A stretch of 13,581 nucleotides of DNA from NCBI GenBank assembly GCA_002392915.1, contig DGHQ01000015.1:1-13581 (forward strand), written 5' to 3'. This DNA comes from Bacteroidales bacterium UBA3844. GTDB taxonomy: Bacteria > Bacteroidota > Bacteroidia > Bacteroidales > Paludibacteraceae. The notes beneath the pieces were generated by a model. That model saw only the letters and a list, made by a program, of their open reading frames with translations, searched no databases and was not told the origin of the DNA. The translations under genes and the position numbers were made by a program. Each line of letters begins with the position of its first letter. Within the stretch, counting starts at the first letter, position 1. Shown piece by piece: positions 13,054 to 13,581 of the stretch.

Positions 13054-13581
13054 CTCGCAGACCATCTTCCATTAAAACAAGGATTAAGACCACAAACGGG
13101 TGAATACAATTTTGTCCCTTTAGGAGCATCTCGCAGACCATCTTCCATTAAAACAAGGATTAAGACCTTCTCTCTGCAGCGTCATTTCGCTCAGAAATTA
13201 TTATCTCGCAGACCATCTTCCATTAAAACAAGGATTAAGACCAAATTTACCTTTAGTTTTAAAACGTTCACTCATTTCTCGCAGACCATCTTCCATTAAA
13301 ACAAGGATTAAGACAACCGTTCATCAGCCTAGGCGTTGTTCAGACACCTCTCGCAGACCATCTTCCATTAAAACAAGGATTAAGACTTTTATTTTCTTAC
13401 ACTCTTCTTCTGTACCAACGAAGGGTCAGAGACCATCTTCCATTAAAACAAGGATTAAGACATACAAAACGATTCGTTATCTATTGCTTTGTTGATGTCA
13501 GAGACCATCTTCCATTAAAACAAGGATTAAGACAGTGTAGAACATCTACTTTCAAGATATTTTACATGGTCAGAGACCATC
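13054..13581 (+). CRISPR. CRISPR array 2, leader-proximal part (continues past window)
   Basis: 37-bp repeats start at 13054, 13130, 13205, 13278, 13350, 13425 and 13497, with an eighth cut by the window end at 13569. Spacers are 35-39 bp. The first five repeats are identical to array 1. The last three have GTCAGAGACC instead of CTCGCAGACC at their 5' end. Position next to cas2 and a promoter upstream give the leader side and + transcription. Confidence 0.97.

Noticed and set aside
13242..13257. Eleven-base match CAAATTTACCT between a spacer of array 2 and the leader end
   Set aside because: Too short and AT-rich to exclude chance; the rest of the spacer does not match.

Overview
The window looks like a Bacteroidota, probably Bacteroidales, CRISPR locus in which every gene lies on the + strand. 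The lineage call rests on three observations. Several promoters fit the Bacteroidales -7 box TAnnTTTG. Most genes lack a Shine-Dalgarno sequence. The primase-polymerase resembles the VirE_N / BT4734-type proteins of that phylum. Everything here is read by eye, with no database search.

Layout. (1) 1-1558: the leader-distal part of a CRISPR array (20 intact 37-bp repeats plus a decayed terminal repeat), followed by REP-like palindromes. (2) 1868-4962: type III accessory genes: a small membrane protein, a small Csx15/Csx20-like candidate ring nuclease, a CARF-HEPN ribonuclease of the Csx1/Csx2 type (DITHAFR and RNDYNH motifs), and a WYL-domain regulator closed by a strong terminator. (3) 5023-6600: two tandem cassettes with near-identical operator-promoter-structured leader and the same 3' element, but unrelated cargo: a DUF697-like protein in one and three tiny hydrophobic peptides in the other. 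(4) 6716-10175: two paralogous unknown proteins, a PIF1-like helicase with a helical C-terminal extension, and a small zinc-ribbon protein. (5) 10260-12818: an adaptation operon, cas1 - CRISPR-associated primase-polymerase - cas2. (6) 12819-13581: a leader with its own promoter and the leader-proximal part of a second array with the same repeat, cut by the window end.

How it may work together. No Cas10, Cas7 or Cas5 gene is present, so the interference complex must be encoded elsewhere. The accessory genes imply cyclic-oligoadenylate signalling (Csx1-type RNase with a possible ring nuclease off-switch). Cas1, PrimPol and Cas2 would add spacers to the adjacent second array. PrimPol suggests that single-stranded nucleic acid can be copied during acquisition.

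The two observations most worth following are: (a) an apparent excess of spacers containing inverted repeats able to fold as hairpins, including one whose stem closes the whole spacer, which could reflect capture of fold-back ssDNA or RNA by a PrimPol-containing adaptation module; and (b) the duplicated cassette architecture beside the WYL regulator, with covarying RNA structure in the leader, which looks like a regulated system of small membrane-active proteins that I do not recognise.
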